DNA of 64,000 nt from an uncultured Lachnospiraceae bacterium (GTDB lineage: Bacteria > Bacillota > Clostridia > Lachnospirales > Lachnospiraceae): positions 1 to 64,000 of the forward strand of contig URUY01000005.1 in the NCBI GenBank assembly GCA_900551115.1. The letters run 5' to 3'. The number at the start of each line of letters is the position of its first letter. Position 1 is the first letter of the stretch. Below the pieces are notes generated by a model. The model saw nothing but the letters and a program-made list of their open reading frames with translations, was not told where the DNA came from and made no database searches. The position numbers were made by a program, and so were the translations under genes. This document shows positions 7,823 through 16,048 of the stretch, one piece after another.

Positions 7823-8311
7823 TTATATATGAACAATATTTACCGTATTTCCGTGTTTTTGAATAAGTTTCACTAAGTCTTTTGCTTTAAGCCAAACTGT
7901 TGCAGTGTTATCATTTGGGTGAACACCTATCAAATCCGAATCATCCATAAAGTCATTATCTAAAAATAGTGTCACCTTACATTCTGAATCATTCAATAAC
8001 CCAAGAGGTGTTACTGCTCCAGGTATCAATTCCATAATATCCATTAAATCATCTGCCGATGCAAAAGATAATGCTCTTGTGTTGTTGCTTTTACGAAATT
8101 CTTTCAAATCTACTCGTTTATCTCCTTTAACGGTAATAAGATAATAATTTCTTTTCTTATCATCACGAACAAAGAGATTTTTCGCATCATATTCGGGATA
8201 AGGTATTTCAATATTTGAAAGTTCAGCCATATTATAAACTGCTTCGTGTTCTGTTATCTCATACCAAATATTTTCTTGTCTTAAATAATCGTATATTTGT
8301 TGCTTATTCAT
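7823..8311 (-). CDS. proX: YbaK/ProX-family aminoacyl-tRNA editing protein
   Basis: The 162 residues match the free-standing prolyl-tRNA editing domain (YbaK/ProX). Near the N-terminus are YEITEHEAVYNMAE and KNLFVRDDKKRNYYLI, followed by KGDKRVDLKEFRK (conserved catalytic Lys region). Then come GAVTPLGLLND and, near the C-terminus, GVHPNDNTATVWL. Such proteins hydrolyse mischarged Ala- or Cys-tRNA(Pro) in the cytoplasm. I prefer the start MNKQQIYDYL over a start eight codons upstream because homologues begin with this helix. The gene stands alone between an acetyltransferase remnant and a toxin-antitoxin pair. Confidence 0.85.
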   Translation of the reverse strand: MNKQQIYDYLRQENIWYEITEHEAVYNMAELSNIEIPYPEYDAKNLFVRDDKKRNYYLITVKGDKRVDLKEFRKSNNTRALSFASADDLMDIMELIPGAVTPLGLLNDSECKVTLFLDNDFMDDSDLIGVHPNDNTATVWLKAKDLVKLIQKHGNTVNIVHI

Positions 8312-8459
8312 CAATCCATCCCGCCTACCAATCAAAATTTATATGCTTGCATTATATCATCCGTATATGAATTTTTCTATCATTTTTGCGTGTTCGTATT
8401 AATTAGCAGAGCCAACCGCCCTCGCATAGTATAACATTTCCTCTGTTGGTGCTTTTTGA

Positions 8460-8759
8460 TTACATAGCTTCATAATGCGACCACATGCTAATAATTTTCA
8501 CTGTGCCCTCATAGGTTACTCCATCAACAATAACCTCTTCTTCGTATACTTGATAAACGAATCGATGTTGGATGTTAATTCTACGCAACAAGATTCCCGA
8601 AAGGTTTCCAACCAATTTCTCATATGATGGTGGATTTTGATATAGATTAATTCTTACTATTTCTATCAAATCTTTTGCCTTCTTATCAAGTTTAGCTGAT
8701 TTCAGATTCTTTATGTCCTTCACCGCTTGTTTTTCATAAACAATTCTAAACATTACCAC
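8460..8759 (-). CDS. Txe/YoeB-type mRNA interferase toxin
   Basis: The 99-residue basic protein has the RelE/YoeB fold signature: an N-terminal FRIVYEKQAVKDI, a central LSGILLRRINIQHRFVYQV with the conserved Arg/Arg/His cluster, and a C-terminal IISMWSHYEAM with the catalytic-type His-Tyr. YoeB/Txe toxins cut mRNA at the ribosomal A site. The family is usually ~85 residues; the extra length is a short insertion (EEEVIVDGVTYEGTV) before the last strand. It overlaps the antitoxin by 7 bp, the usual translationally coupled order. Confidence 0.88.
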   Translation of the reverse strand: MVMFRIVYEKQAVKDIKNLKSAKLDKKAKDLIEIVRINLYQNPPSYEKLVGNLSGILLRRINIQHRFVYQVYEEEVIVDGVTYEGTVKIISMWSHYEAM

Positions 8760-9001
8760 TCAACCTCTTCTTCAGACAAACACTCTTCCAAAGGAGTCTG
8801 ACTACCTGTTAAAATTCTGTTTGCCATACCTGGAACAGAATTTAAAAATATTGTCTCCTGTATTGCATTCCAATCACTTTCTGACAAAAGAACTGCATTA
8901 CCCTTTTTCCCAACTATCAACGCGGGCTCATTATAATTGACAACATTCTCAACCAGATTATAAAGATCCTTTCTTGCATTCGTTATATTAATTGTTGACA
9001 T
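8753..9001 (-). CDS. Phd/YefM-type antitoxin
   Basis: The 82-residue protein begins MSTINITNARKDLYNLVENV, the DNA-binding Phd/YefM N-terminal domain, and continues with PALIVGKKGNAVLLSESDWN. Its acidic C-terminus (EECLSEEEVEW) would wrap the toxin. The start was chosen because a clear AAAAGGAG site precedes this ATG; an ATG 20 codons upstream lacks one. With the overlapping toxin it forms a type II toxin-antitoxin operon that normally represses its own promoter. Confidence 0.88.
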   Translation of the reverse strand: MSTINITNARKDLYNLVENVVNYNEPALIVGKKGNAVLLSESDWNAIQETIFLNSVPGMANRILTGSQTPLEECLSEEEVEW

Positions 9002-9097
9002 AATAAAATCTCCTTTTCCATTATCCTTCGTTTGTCTTTTGTTTTTTATTTTCTCGTTCATTTAATACGGACTCTTTTGTAATTTTTTCTTTATATG

Positions 9098-9646
9098 TTA
9101 TTTTGTTAAAGATGAGCTTCCGTTTGTATATAGGTTGTGTATAAGTTCAAATAATACATCAGCGGGAATATCTTTTCCGTTTTTCAACCAAACGCGAAAT
9201 AGAGATAACGAGGTTGCTATGTGAAATTCAAGCAAATATGGGAGCAACCTTTCCTCTTGCGGAAACGATTTTTTAATTTCATCTAATGGTAACTCCCGTT
9301 TTAATCGTTCCAAGAAATGTATACTTCCATAGTCGCCAAACACCGCCTTTAAATAATGCTCTTTATCCTCAAACAGTAATAGTAATTGCCCTAAATCCGG
9401 GCTTAGTAATGCACCACTATCTGTTTTCCATGACTGTTTCATTGCGGTCAATAAATCATCTTCAATATAATTCAACAAATCATAAACATCAGTAAAATAT
9501 TGATAGAATGTGCTTCTGTTGTAACCTGCATGGACAGTTATTTCTTTTATAGTGATTTTATCAATGGACTTTTGTGTATATAAATCACAAAAAGCTGTTG
9601 CCAGTGTTTGTTTTGTCCGTTCTGTTATTTCAGGTTGTTTATTCAT
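9098..9646 (-). CDS. TetR/AcrR family transcriptional regulator
   Basis: The N-terminal domain shows the TetR helix-turn-helix: ERTKQTLATAFCDLYTQKSI, then DKITIKEITVHAGYNRSTFYQYF. The remaining ~120 residues are the ligand-binding helical domain. I selected the start MNKQPEITERT, which has an AAAGGAG site; the longer frame has none. It is divergently transcribed from a flavodoxin gene, and a 9-nt inverted repeat in the shared region is the likely operator. The inferred role is repression of the flavodoxin and of itself. Confidence 0.88.
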   Translation of the reverse strand: MNKQPEITERTKQTLATAFCDLYTQKSIDKITIKEITVHAGYNRSTFYQYFTDVYDLLNYIEDDLLTAMKQSWKTDSGALLSPDLGQLLLLFEDKEHYLKAVFGDYGSIHFLERLKRELPLDEIKKSFPQEERLLPYLLEFHIATSLSLFRVWLKNGKDIPADVLFELIHNLYTNGSSSLTK

Positions 9647-9663
9647 AGTCAGCTCCTTTGAAT

Positions 9664-9742
9664 ATCCGACAATTTGCTTTAAGATTGTTGGTTGATTCGC
9701 TCCTGCAAGGCATTTATAATTATTATACAACAAGTTGTCGGA
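9664..9742. promoter_or_regulatory. Divergent TetR/flavodoxin control region with inverted repeat
   Basis: ATCCGACAA (9664-9672) and TTGTCGGAT (9734-9742) are exact inverted copies between the divergent genes. The second copy abuts the imperfect palindrome ACAAC-AA-GTTGT (9726-9737). These are good candidates for binding sites of the adjacent TetR-type protein. Confidence 0.55.
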
Positions 9743-9794
9743 TAATCAAATCATATTTTCTTGTTCGGCTTGAAAACAGAAAGAGGGTATATAC

Positions 9795-10268
9795 ATGAAA
9801 GCAATTATTATTTATTATTCACGCTCTGGTAATACAGAGAAAATTGCATTACAGGCACAAAAGGATTTGAAGTGTGAAATAATAAAAATCGTACCGGAAG
9901 AAGCCTACGGAAACTATATTTCTTCATGCCTGCGGGTTACAAAGGAAAAGAAATCGGCAGTTGCGCCTGCCTTTACAAATCCTATCCCCGATTTGAAAGA
10001 CTATAATATGATTTTGCTCGGCTACCCCATTTGGGCACAGGACTTACCCAGATTTGTTTCTGATTTTATTAGCCAATGCGATTTGGCAAATAAAATTGTC
10101 GTACCGTTTGCTACTTATGGAATGTCAGGAATTAACTGGACACTGAAACACTTGCAGAAGCTTTGCGTGAACGCAGAAATTAAGTACCCCTTTGATAGCG
10201 GTGTTTTCAAAAAGGGGGATTATGATATATGGATAAAACAAGTTCTAAATTCAATAATTTGTTTATGA
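9795..10268 (+). CDS. Flavodoxin
   Basis: The 157-residue protein has the flavodoxin FMN phosphate-binding loop YYSRSGNTEKIA at the N-terminus. The two flavin-ring loops are LLGYPIWAQDLPRF and PFATYGMSGIN. These single-domain electron carriers or NAD(P)H-quinone-type reductases act in the cytoplasm. Its position opposite a TetR gene suggests induction by a ligand or redox stress. Ribosome site GAAAGAGGG precedes the start. It is the last intact gene of the AT-rich island before the tRNA pair. Confidence 0.9.
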   Translation: MKAIIIYYSRSGNTEKIALQAQKDLKCEIIKIVPEEAYGNYISSCLRVTKEKKSAVAPAFTNPIPDLKDYNMILLGYPIWAQDLPRFVSDFISQCDLANKIVVPFATYGMSGINWTLKHLQKLCVNAEIKYPFDSGVFKKGDYDIWIKQVLNSIICL

Positions 10269-10399
10269 AAAGACAAATATTGATGTATATGCAAGCAAAA
10301 GAAATGGTTAGTGATGAAAATATGGAAAGTCTACCCTCCGCTTCGGTCTGCGACCTATCCACTGTTCCGCAGTGTCTCCATACACATGACTTTCATATG
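10269..10399. other. Intergenic, no gene supported
   Basis: Between the flavodoxin stop and the tRNA terminator lies ~130 bp. The first half is AT-rich and the second (10330-10380) is visibly more GC-rich and contains a CACTG-TTCCG-CAGTG hairpin. The abrupt base-composition change may be the junction between the island and the core chromosome. I see no coding signal. Confidence 0.4.
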
Positions 10400-10432
10400 A
10401 AAAAAGAGAGCTTCTTACGAAACTCTCTTTTC
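10400..10432 (-). terminator. Terminator of the tRNA-Val/tRNA-Met operon
   Basis: On the minus strand AAAAGAGAG pairs with CTCTCTTTT and runs into a T-stretch, directly downstream of tRNA-Met. Confidence 0.8.
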
Positions 10433-10439
10433 TATTTCG

Positions 10440-10513
10440 TAGCGAGAGGGGGATTTGAACCCTCGACACTGCGGGTATGAACCGCATGCTCTAGCCAACT
10501 GAGCTATCTCGCC
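10440..10513 (-). tRNA. tRNA-Met (CAT), elongator type
   Basis: The 74-nt cloverleaf has acceptor GGCGAGA/TCTCGCT with discriminator A, D-arm TAGCTCAGTTGGCTAGAGC, and anticodon stem TGCGG/CCGCA around loop TTCATAC (anticodon CAT). Its T-arm is GAGGGTTCAAATCCCCCTC. The GGTTCATACCC anticodon arm matches elongator tRNA-Met rather than initiator (no run of three G-C pairs) or the tRNA-Ile with modified CAT. CCA is not encoded. Confidence 0.93.
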
Positions 10514-10534
10514 ATATGGAATTCGGTATATATA

Positions 10535-10607
10535 TGGGGCCTATAGGGCTCGAACCTATGACCCTCTGCTTGTAAGGCAGATGCTCTCCCAGCTGAGCTA
10601 AGACCCC
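10535..10607 (-). tRNA. tRNA-Val (TAC)
   Basis: The 73-nt cloverleaf has acceptor GGGGTCT/AGGCCCC with discriminator A. The anticodon stem CTGC/GCAG holds loop CTTACAA (anticodon TAC), and the T-loop is GGTTCGAGCCC. It is transcribed first in a two-tRNA operon, 21 nt ahead of tRNA-Met. CCA is not encoded. Confidence 0.95.
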
Positions 10608-10627
10608 ATGTCACAACCGACTTTGCT

Positions 10628-10657
10628 ATTGTATCCTAAAAGGGCACAATTTGTCAA
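10628..10657 (-). promoter_or_regulatory. Promoter of the tRNA operon
   Basis: On the minus strand TTGACA and TACAAT are separated by 18 bases, about 20 bases before tRNA-Val. This is a near-consensus SigA promoter. Confidence 0.8.
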
Positions 10658-10700
10658 TAGCTTTTTTAACTTTTTTGCGCCCTTTTTTATATTATCAGTT

Positions 10701-12467
10701 TTACATTCTTTCCGGTGCCGAAAAACCGAGAACATCAATACAGGTTTCCAGGATATCTCTGGTAAGCACAAGCAATGCGATAAAGCCTGCCTTTTTCTCT
10801 GTATTCTCCTCTGCTAAAATCTTTGTCTCATGGTAAAATCTGTTAAAGGCATTCGCCAAATCATAAATATAGGCACATACTCTGTGGGGTGCAATTTCCG
10901 CACCGGCACCTTCCATTGCCGCATTAAAAGCAGTAAGCAGCATCACTAACGCCTTTTCTGATTCACTTCCGGCATCCTTAAGCGCAGTATCCTGCAGCAT
11001 GCCGCCCTGTTCCTTATATTTTGCCAGAATAGACTTGATACGCACAATCGTATAAAGGATGTACGGACCGGTATCTCCTTCAAAAGAAGTGAAACGGTCA
11101 AGGTCAAACACATAGTCCTTGGACGCCTGATTGGATAAATCTCCGTATTTTAATGCAGAAATAGCAATCAGTCCCGCTGTCTTTTCTGCTTCTTCCGCAG
11201 GCATCTCCCGGTTCTCCGTAATCTTCCTGTACATTTCTTCCGTGGTTTCTTTTATCAGAAGCTCCAGACGCATTACGCCGCCGTCACGGGTCTTAAAGGG
11301 CTTTCCGTCCTTACCGTTCATGGTACCAAAGCCCAAAAATTTCAGTTCTGTTTCAGGACGAACCAGTTTCGTTTTCCGTGCGCAGCGGAATACCTGTTCA
11401 AAATAAAGCTCCTGACGTTTGTCTACCACATAGATAAGCTCATCAGGGTGATATTTATTCATACGCTCTAAAATAGTAGCCAAATCCGTTGTGTTATATA
11501 ATGACGCGCCATCGGACTTTAAAATCATGCAGGGAGGAATCTCCTTAGTATCGGTCTCTTCCTTTACATCTACTACCAGCGCGCCCTCGCTCTCATGGGC
11601 ATAGCCCTCTTCCTTCATGTAATCCACCATATCGGGAATCAGGTCATGGACATCGGATTCTCCCTTCCAAAGGTCAAAATCCACGTTCAGGCTCTTATAG
11701 TTTCTCTTCAAATCGGCAACGGAAACATTGAGAATATGCTTCCAAAGGGCGCGGTATCCCCTTACGCCGCTCTGAATCTTAAAGGTTGCTTCCATTGCCC
11801 TTGCCTTGTATTCTGCATCCTCTTTGCTCTTTTTGCTGGCTGTGGGATAAAGCTCTTCCAGCTCGGCAATCGTAAAGGGAGCTTCTGCAGGGTATTCCCC
11901 TGTATATGTCTCATCAAAATAAATAAGATCCGGCTTATGCTCCTGTAATTCTGTAATAACCAGCCCCATCTGTAAGCCCCAGTCTCCCAAATGGACGTCA
12001 CCGATTACCTCATGACCACAGTAACGCAGGATACGCTTCACGCTCTCGCCGATAACAGCAGAACGGAGATGCCCCACATGGAGCGGCTTTGCAATATTAG
12101 GTCCGCCGTAATCAATCATGACCTTTTTAGGATTCCTGGGCATATCCAGACCAAACTTGGCATCGCTTTCCATCTTCACAAGATACTCTGTTAAAAAGCT
12201 TTCCCGCACCTTCAGATTAAGGAAACCCGGTGCCACCGCATTTACCTCAGAAAACACGTCACTTTCCTGCAACGCTGCCGCAACATCATTTGCAATCATA
12301 ATAGGCGCTTTTTTATACTGTTTTGCACCGGCCATTGCACCGTTACACTGATATTCACACAAATCGGGTCTGTTGGACAGGGTTACCCTTCCAAGCTCCG
12401 GCGCATATCCGGCCTTTTCAAACCCGCTTTGCATTTCCTTTGAAATTAAATCTAATATTTTTTCCAT
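10701..12467 (-). CDS. argS: Arginyl-tRNA synthetase
   Basis: This charges tRNA(Arg) with arginine in the cytoplasm. The 588 residues have the expected order. An N-terminal additional domain is followed by the class I catalytic domain with the HIGH-type signature in KPLHVGHLRSAVIGE and a GDWGLQMG segment. The usual ArgRS GEGxxxT-like loop is replaced by FKTRDGGVM, and the C-terminal DALR anticodon-binding domain ends in SAPERM. No canonical KMSKS is seen, as is usual for ArgRS. The start (MEKILDLIS) was chosen because ACGGAGG lies just before it; the longer frame adds 12 non-conserved residues. Length and motifs indicate an intact gene. Confidence 0.96.
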   Translation of the reverse strand: MEKILDLISKEMQSGFEKAGYAPELGRVTLSNRPDLCEYQCNGAMAGAKQYKKAPIMIANDVAAALQESDVFSEVNAVAPGFLNLKVRESFLTEYLVKMESDAKFGLDMPRNPKKVMIDYGGPNIAKPLHVGHLRSAVIGESVKRILRYCGHEVIGDVHLGDWGLQMGLVITELQEHKPDLIYFDETYTGEYPAEAPFTIAELEELYPTASKKSKEDAEYKARAMEATFKIQSGVRGYRALWKHILNVSVADLKRNYKSLNVDFDLWKGESDVHDLIPDMVDYMKEEGYAHESEGALVVDVKEETDTKEIPPCMILKSDGASLYNTTDLATILERMNKYHPDELIYVVDKRQELYFEQVFRCARKTKLVRPETELKFLGFGTMNGKDGKPFKTRDGGVMRLELLIKETTEEMYRKITENREMPAEEAEKTAGLIAISALKYGDLSNQASKDYVFDLDRFTSFEGDTGPYILYTIVRIKSILAKYKEQGGMLQDTALKDAGSESEKALVMLLTAFNAAMEGAGAEIAPHRVCAYIYDLANAFNRFYHETKILAEENTEKKAGFIALLVLTRDILETCIDVLGFSAPERM

Positions 12468-12649
12468 GGTATCCTCCGTGTGCGGCCCACGGGCGCAGCA
12501 CAATTTTTCTTCTCACCTTATAATATATGCATTTTAAAAATCTGACAAGCCTTTCCGGGCAAATTATTTGATACCCGGCATTTACACCCATGATACCACC
12601 GGCATTGTCATCGGCATTGTTACCGGCAGTATCACAGACATTGTCATCG
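12468..12649. other. Intergenic region with short degenerate repeats
   Basis: The 182-bp gap between asnB and argS contains four imperfect copies of a roughly 12-15-nt unit (GGCATTGTCATCG-like) at about 12600-12655. I see no gene or clear terminator; the open frame across it is not protein-like. Confidence 0.4.
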
Positions 12650-14500
12650 TCATGCCAGCCGGATATGATAATGTGATAGCCAGTGATTAACCTGTAATAT
12701 ATAAGCCAAAAGCTGCGGGCCTGCCATAAGCTGCCCATAAAAGGGTCTGCCGTAATCAGACGGTGACTGCAAAAAGGCTTCTATTTTCTTTTTATCCAAC
12801 AGGGTCATAACCGGCGCGTTGGGATTACAAAGCAGCTCTCTTACCGCATCCTTTAAGATTGCTTCATAAGCCGGATCGTAGGTCTTTGGATAAGGACTCT
12901 TTTTCCTGTTTAATACCTCTCCCGGCAGATACTTACTGCCTGCGGCACGGAGAAGGCCTTTCACCGCACCCTCGGGACATTTCATCTCCCAGGGCACATT
13001 AAAAACGTATTCTATGATTCTGTGGTCCGCAAACGGCACCCGTGCCTCTAACCCGGTATGCATACTTGTTCTGTCCATCCGGTCTAACAACGTCTGCATG
13101 AACCATTTCAGATTAAGATAGGAAATTTCCCGCCGTCTGGCCTCCTCGCTGCTCTCTCCGTAAAGAACCGGCGTTTCCGATACTGTTTTTTCATAGGCGG
13201 CGCGGGCATATTCCTCTATGGGCAGTTCCCTTAAAACCTCATCCTTTAAGAGCATTTTCCGCGGTGAAAAATCCATGGACCAGGGAAAGCATTCTGCCAA
13301 AAAGCATTCCGTTTTGTGAAACCAGGGATAACCGCCAAATATTTCATCGGCACACTCCCCTGTCAGGGCAACCTTATTGTTTCCCGCTACTCTACCGCAA
13401 AAATATAAAAGAGAAGCCTCTACATCTGCCATGCAGGGCAGGTCCCTTGCCTCTACGGCAGGAAAAAGATAGTCAAAAAGGGATACGTTGGCACATTCCA
13501 AAAAGTGATGCTTTGTCTGTAAATAAGCCGCCATTTTTTCTGCATAGGGTCTATCCTGAGACGGCTGAAATGCATTGGGCTTAAAGTTTTTTTCATTATC
13601 TGCAAAGTCAAAGGAATAGGTATCCAGCACCTCACCTTTTTTTTTAAGCTCGCTGCTGCATATAGCGGTCACCAGACTGCTGTCCAGTCCCCCTGACAGA
13701 AAAGTGCAAATCGGCACATCTGACAGCATCTGCTTTTTCACCGCATCCGTAATCAGATATTCCGTTTTTTCCACCGTTTCGGCAAAAGAAGCTTCATGGG
13801 GGAAGCTTTCCAGTTTCCAGTAGGGGTATACGTTCCTTTTATTTTTTGTAAGCTCCATGCAATGGCCGGGCAGCAGCTCTTCTACGTCCTTCCATACCCC
13901 TTTTCCCGGCGTTTTTGCCGGACCTAAACCAAACACTTCACAGAGCCCTTCCTTGCAGACTACAGCTTCCATAGAGGGAAACTGTAAAATCCCCTTTATT
14001 TCAGAAGAGAAAACAAGCGTATCGTGAAGCCTTGCAAAAAAGAGCGGCTTTATACCTGCCCTGTCACGGAACAGCAGCAGCTTTTCCTGTCTTTCATCCC
14101 AAATGGCACAGGCAAACACACCGTTTAACTGCTCTACATAGCTGTTGCCGTACAGCATATAACCTGCCAGTATCACTTCCGTATCACTGGTCGTGTAAAA
14201 ATACGTCCCTTCCGCCATCAGCTCTTCCTTAAGCTCCGGCATATTATAGATTTCTCCGTTGAAAACAATGGTACAGGCGCCCTCCGCTCCCTGCCTTGTC
14301 ATAGGCTGGCAGCCCGTGGCAAGGTCCAGGATAGACAGCCGTACATGTGAAAGACCACAGTGGGCGTATAAACAGACGCCCTCTTCATCCGGTCCCCTGT
14401 GCTTCTGCACCCGGTTCATTTTTTGAAGGACAGAAAACCACTCCGGTTCTGCCGCCCTGTAATCCCTTGTAAAATCACAAAATCCTGCTATTCCGCACAT
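12650..14500 (-). CDS. asnB: Asparagine synthetase (glutamine-hydrolysing)
   Basis: This converts aspartate, glutamine and ATP to asparagine. After the initiator Met, the catalytic Cys2 of the class II glutaminase domain is in MCGIAGF, and RGPDEEG and FNGEIYN follow. The C-terminal synthetase domain has the PP-loop FLSGGLDSSLV and the GECADEIFGGYPW segment. The 616 residues are a normal length. The start is fixed by the need for an N-terminal Cys and by the GGAGG site that lies inside the end of dpaB, one base upstream. It is therefore translationally linked to the dipicolinate genes, an unusual partner. Confidence 0.95.
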   Translation of the reverse strand: MCGIAGFCDFTRDYRAAEPEWFSVLQKMNRVQKHRGPDEEGVCLYAHCGLSHVRLSILDLATGCQPMTRQGAEGACTIVFNGEIYNMPELKEELMAEGTYFYTTSDTEVILAGYMLYGNSYVEQLNGVFACAIWDERQEKLLLFRDRAGIKPLFFARLHDTLVFSSEIKGILQFPSMEAVVCKEGLCEVFGLGPAKTPGKGVWKDVEELLPGHCMELTKNKRNVYPYWKLESFPHEASFAETVEKTEYLITDAVKKQMLSDVPICTFLSGGLDSSLVTAICSSELKKKGEVLDTYSFDFADNEKNFKPNAFQPSQDRPYAEKMAAYLQTKHHFLECANVSLFDYLFPAVEARDLPCMADVEASLLYFCGRVAGNNKVALTGECADEIFGGYPWFHKTECFLAECFPWSMDFSPRKMLLKDEVLRELPIEEYARAAYEKTVSETPVLYGESSEEARRREISYLNLKWFMQTLLDRMDRTSMHTGLEARVPFADHRIIEYVFNVPWEMKCPEGAVKGLLRAAGSKYLPGEVLNRKKSPYPKTYDPAYEAILKDAVRELLCNPNAPVMTLLDKKKIEAFLQSPSDYGRPFYGQLMAGPQLLAYILQVNHWLSHYHIRLA

Positions 14501-14501
14501 A

Positions 14502-15086
14502 TTAATACGCCTCCAGTACCGGCTGCAGCTGTTTTCCGCATAATGCCGTTTCCAGTGTAGGCACAAGCAGTCTGGTGTGTGCAACCAAAGAATTTGGCTT
14601 CTTTTCAGAATTATCCTGTCCAAAGGGCACAAAATAAATATTTTTTGCATTTAACAGAAGACCGATATTTTTCATGTTCATGCCAAGTCCGTCATTGGTA
14701 GAAATGGATATTACAAGCGGCTTATTATTTCGCAAATGAGCCTTTGCCCCCATTAACACCGGCGTATCCGTAATGCCGCATGCCAGCTTAGCCGCCGTAT
14801 TGCCCGTACAGGGCAAAATAACCAGAATATCCAAAAATCCGGTTGGTCCAATCGGTTCCGCATCCTCTATACTCAGTATTGGCACTCTGCCGGTAATTTC
14901 CTCTGCCTGCTGTAAAAAATCCTCAGGGCAGCCAAATCTGCTTTCTATGCCCTGCGCCGCATCTGAAAATATGGTATAGACCTCTGCTCCTGCCTCCACC
15001 AGATTCCGCAATTCCTTAAAAATCTTTTCAAAAGTACAAAAAGAGCCCGTAATGGCAACTCCTACCTTTTTTCCCTCTAAACTCAT
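14502..15086 (-). CDS. dpaB: Dipicolinate synthase subunit B (flavoprotein)
   Basis: DpaB (SpoVFB) works with DpaA to oxidise dihydrodipicolinate to dipicolinic acid, made in the mother cell and packed into the spore core. The sequence begins SLEGKKVGVAITGSFCTFEK with the flavoprotein nucleotide-binding strand. It contains ILVILPCTGNTAAKLACGITDT, the FMN-binding flavoprotein (phosphopantothenoylcysteine decarboxylase-like) motif, and ends with PFGQDNSEKKPNSL. The start MSLEGKK is preferred because homologues begin there; up to 14 extra codons are possible. It lies 66 bp after dpaA and one base before asnB. Confidence 0.93.
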   Translation of the reverse strand: MSLEGKKVGVAITGSFCTFEKIFKELRNLVEAGAEVYTIFSDAAQGIESRFGCPEDFLQQAEEITGRVPILSIEDAEPIGPTGFLDILVILPCTGNTAAKLACGITDTPVLMGAKAHLRNNKPLVISISTNDGLGMNMKNIGLLLNAKNIYFVPFGQDNSEKKPNSLVAHTRLLVPTLETALCGKQLQPVLEAY

Positions 15087-15152
15087 ATCATAGCCCATAC
15101 CTTTCTCATAATTCTCCCTTTTTGTCATCCTTGCCCTCGCGGCAGGGACTGC

Positions 15153-15962
15153 TTATAACTTTTCCATGATATATGCTGCAAGGCACTGTGCCGAAGCCCT
15201 TGGCGCGACCTTTCCCGGTATCCCTAAAAGATGCAGCGCTTTTCTTTCAAGCCTTTTTGCTTCCTCATAGTTTATGCCGCCCTCCCCGGAGGCAATGTCT
15301 ATGATTAACACGTCTTTCCCTGTTTTCTCTAAAAGCTCCCTCTGTAATATCACCTCTGGTATGGTATTGAAAATATAGTCGTATTCCTGTATTTTACCGG
15401 AAAGTGCAGAAAGTGTAAGGATATCCATGCCCAACGCCTCTGCCCATGCCAGCTCCTTTTCATCGCGGCTTGCCGCAGTCACCTGCGCCGACAGCCCCTT
15501 TAGCTTGCTGCAAAGCACCTTGCCGCACCTGCCGTATCCGCACACCAGGCACTTACTCCCGTGCAGATTTGTTTCCTTTTCCCGTATGGCCTCTGCAGCT
15601 GCTCCCTCTGCCGTAGCAATGGCGTTAAAAACTGCAATACGCTCTTCCCTCATAAAGTCAAAGCACTTTACGCCTTTTTCCCTGCATTTCTTTACAAAAG
15701 CTTCCGACAACATGCCGCCGAAAAAAAGCTGTCCGGGCTGTAAATACGGAAATATTTCTTCCTCTTCTAAAAAAGGAACTCCTCCGGCTACTGCCCTCGC
15801 CTCCCCCAGTGCTTTCCGCTTCTTTTCTGCTATGTCACTGCAGTCTGTATGGCTCTCCTGCCTGTCACAGTAATATACGCTGTATCCCTTCTTTACAAGC
15901 TCTTCAGCCATATAAAGAGTTCTTTTATCTCCCGCAAGTACTGCAATGTCCGTTTTTTCCAT
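15153..15962 (-). CDS. dpaA: Dipicolinate synthase subunit A
   Basis: DpaA (SpoVFA) is the NAD(P)-dependent subunit of dipicolinate synthase. The 269 residues show an N-terminal domain (TDIAVLAGDKRTLYMAEEL) and a Rossmann domain with CLVCGYGRCGKVLCSKLKGL, then YIFNTIPEVIL and LIIDIASGEGG. The end, LLGIPGKVAPRASAQ, is highly typical. It heads dpaA-dpaB-asnB. In Bacillus the pair sits with asd-dapG-dapA; here it is followed by asparagine synthetase instead. A sigma-K-type promoter would be expected upstream but I cannot point to one with confidence. Presence of this gene marks the organism as a spore former. Confidence 0.94.
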   Translation of the reverse strand: MEKTDIAVLAGDKRTLYMAEELVKKGYSVYYCDRQESHTDCSDIAEKKRKALGEARAVAGGVPFLEEEEIFPYLQPGQLFFGGMLSEAFVKKCREKGVKCFDFMREERIAVFNAIATAEGAAAEAIREKETNLHGSKCLVCGYGRCGKVLCSKLKGLSAQVTAASRDEKELAWAEALGMDILTLSALSGKIQEYDYIFNTIPEVILQRELLEKTGKDVLIIDIASGEGGINYEEAKRLERKALHLLGIPGKVAPRASAQCLAAYIMEKL

Positions 15963-16008
15963 AAGACCATACCTCCGGCTTTAACGTTTCTTCCCCTTTT
16001 AGACTATG

Positions 16009-16030
16009 AAAAAAAGGCACTCACCGTGCC
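16009..16030 (-). terminator. Terminator after queH
   Basis: On the minus strand GGCAC-GGTGA-GTGCC is followed by a run of seven Ts, 19 bp after the queH stop. Confidence 0.88.
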
Positions 16031-16048
16031 TGTCAACAGTTTTCAGTC

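Noticed and set aside
10229..10480. Open frame ending in GGFEPSTLRV
   Set aside because: The C-terminal part is the antisense translation of tRNA-Met, a well-known artefact; the rest has no ribosome site.
12418..12738. Minus-strand frame with Asp/Asn-rich repeats between asnB and argS
   Set aside because: It overlaps both neighbouring genes in another frame; the repeats are short, degenerate DNA words.
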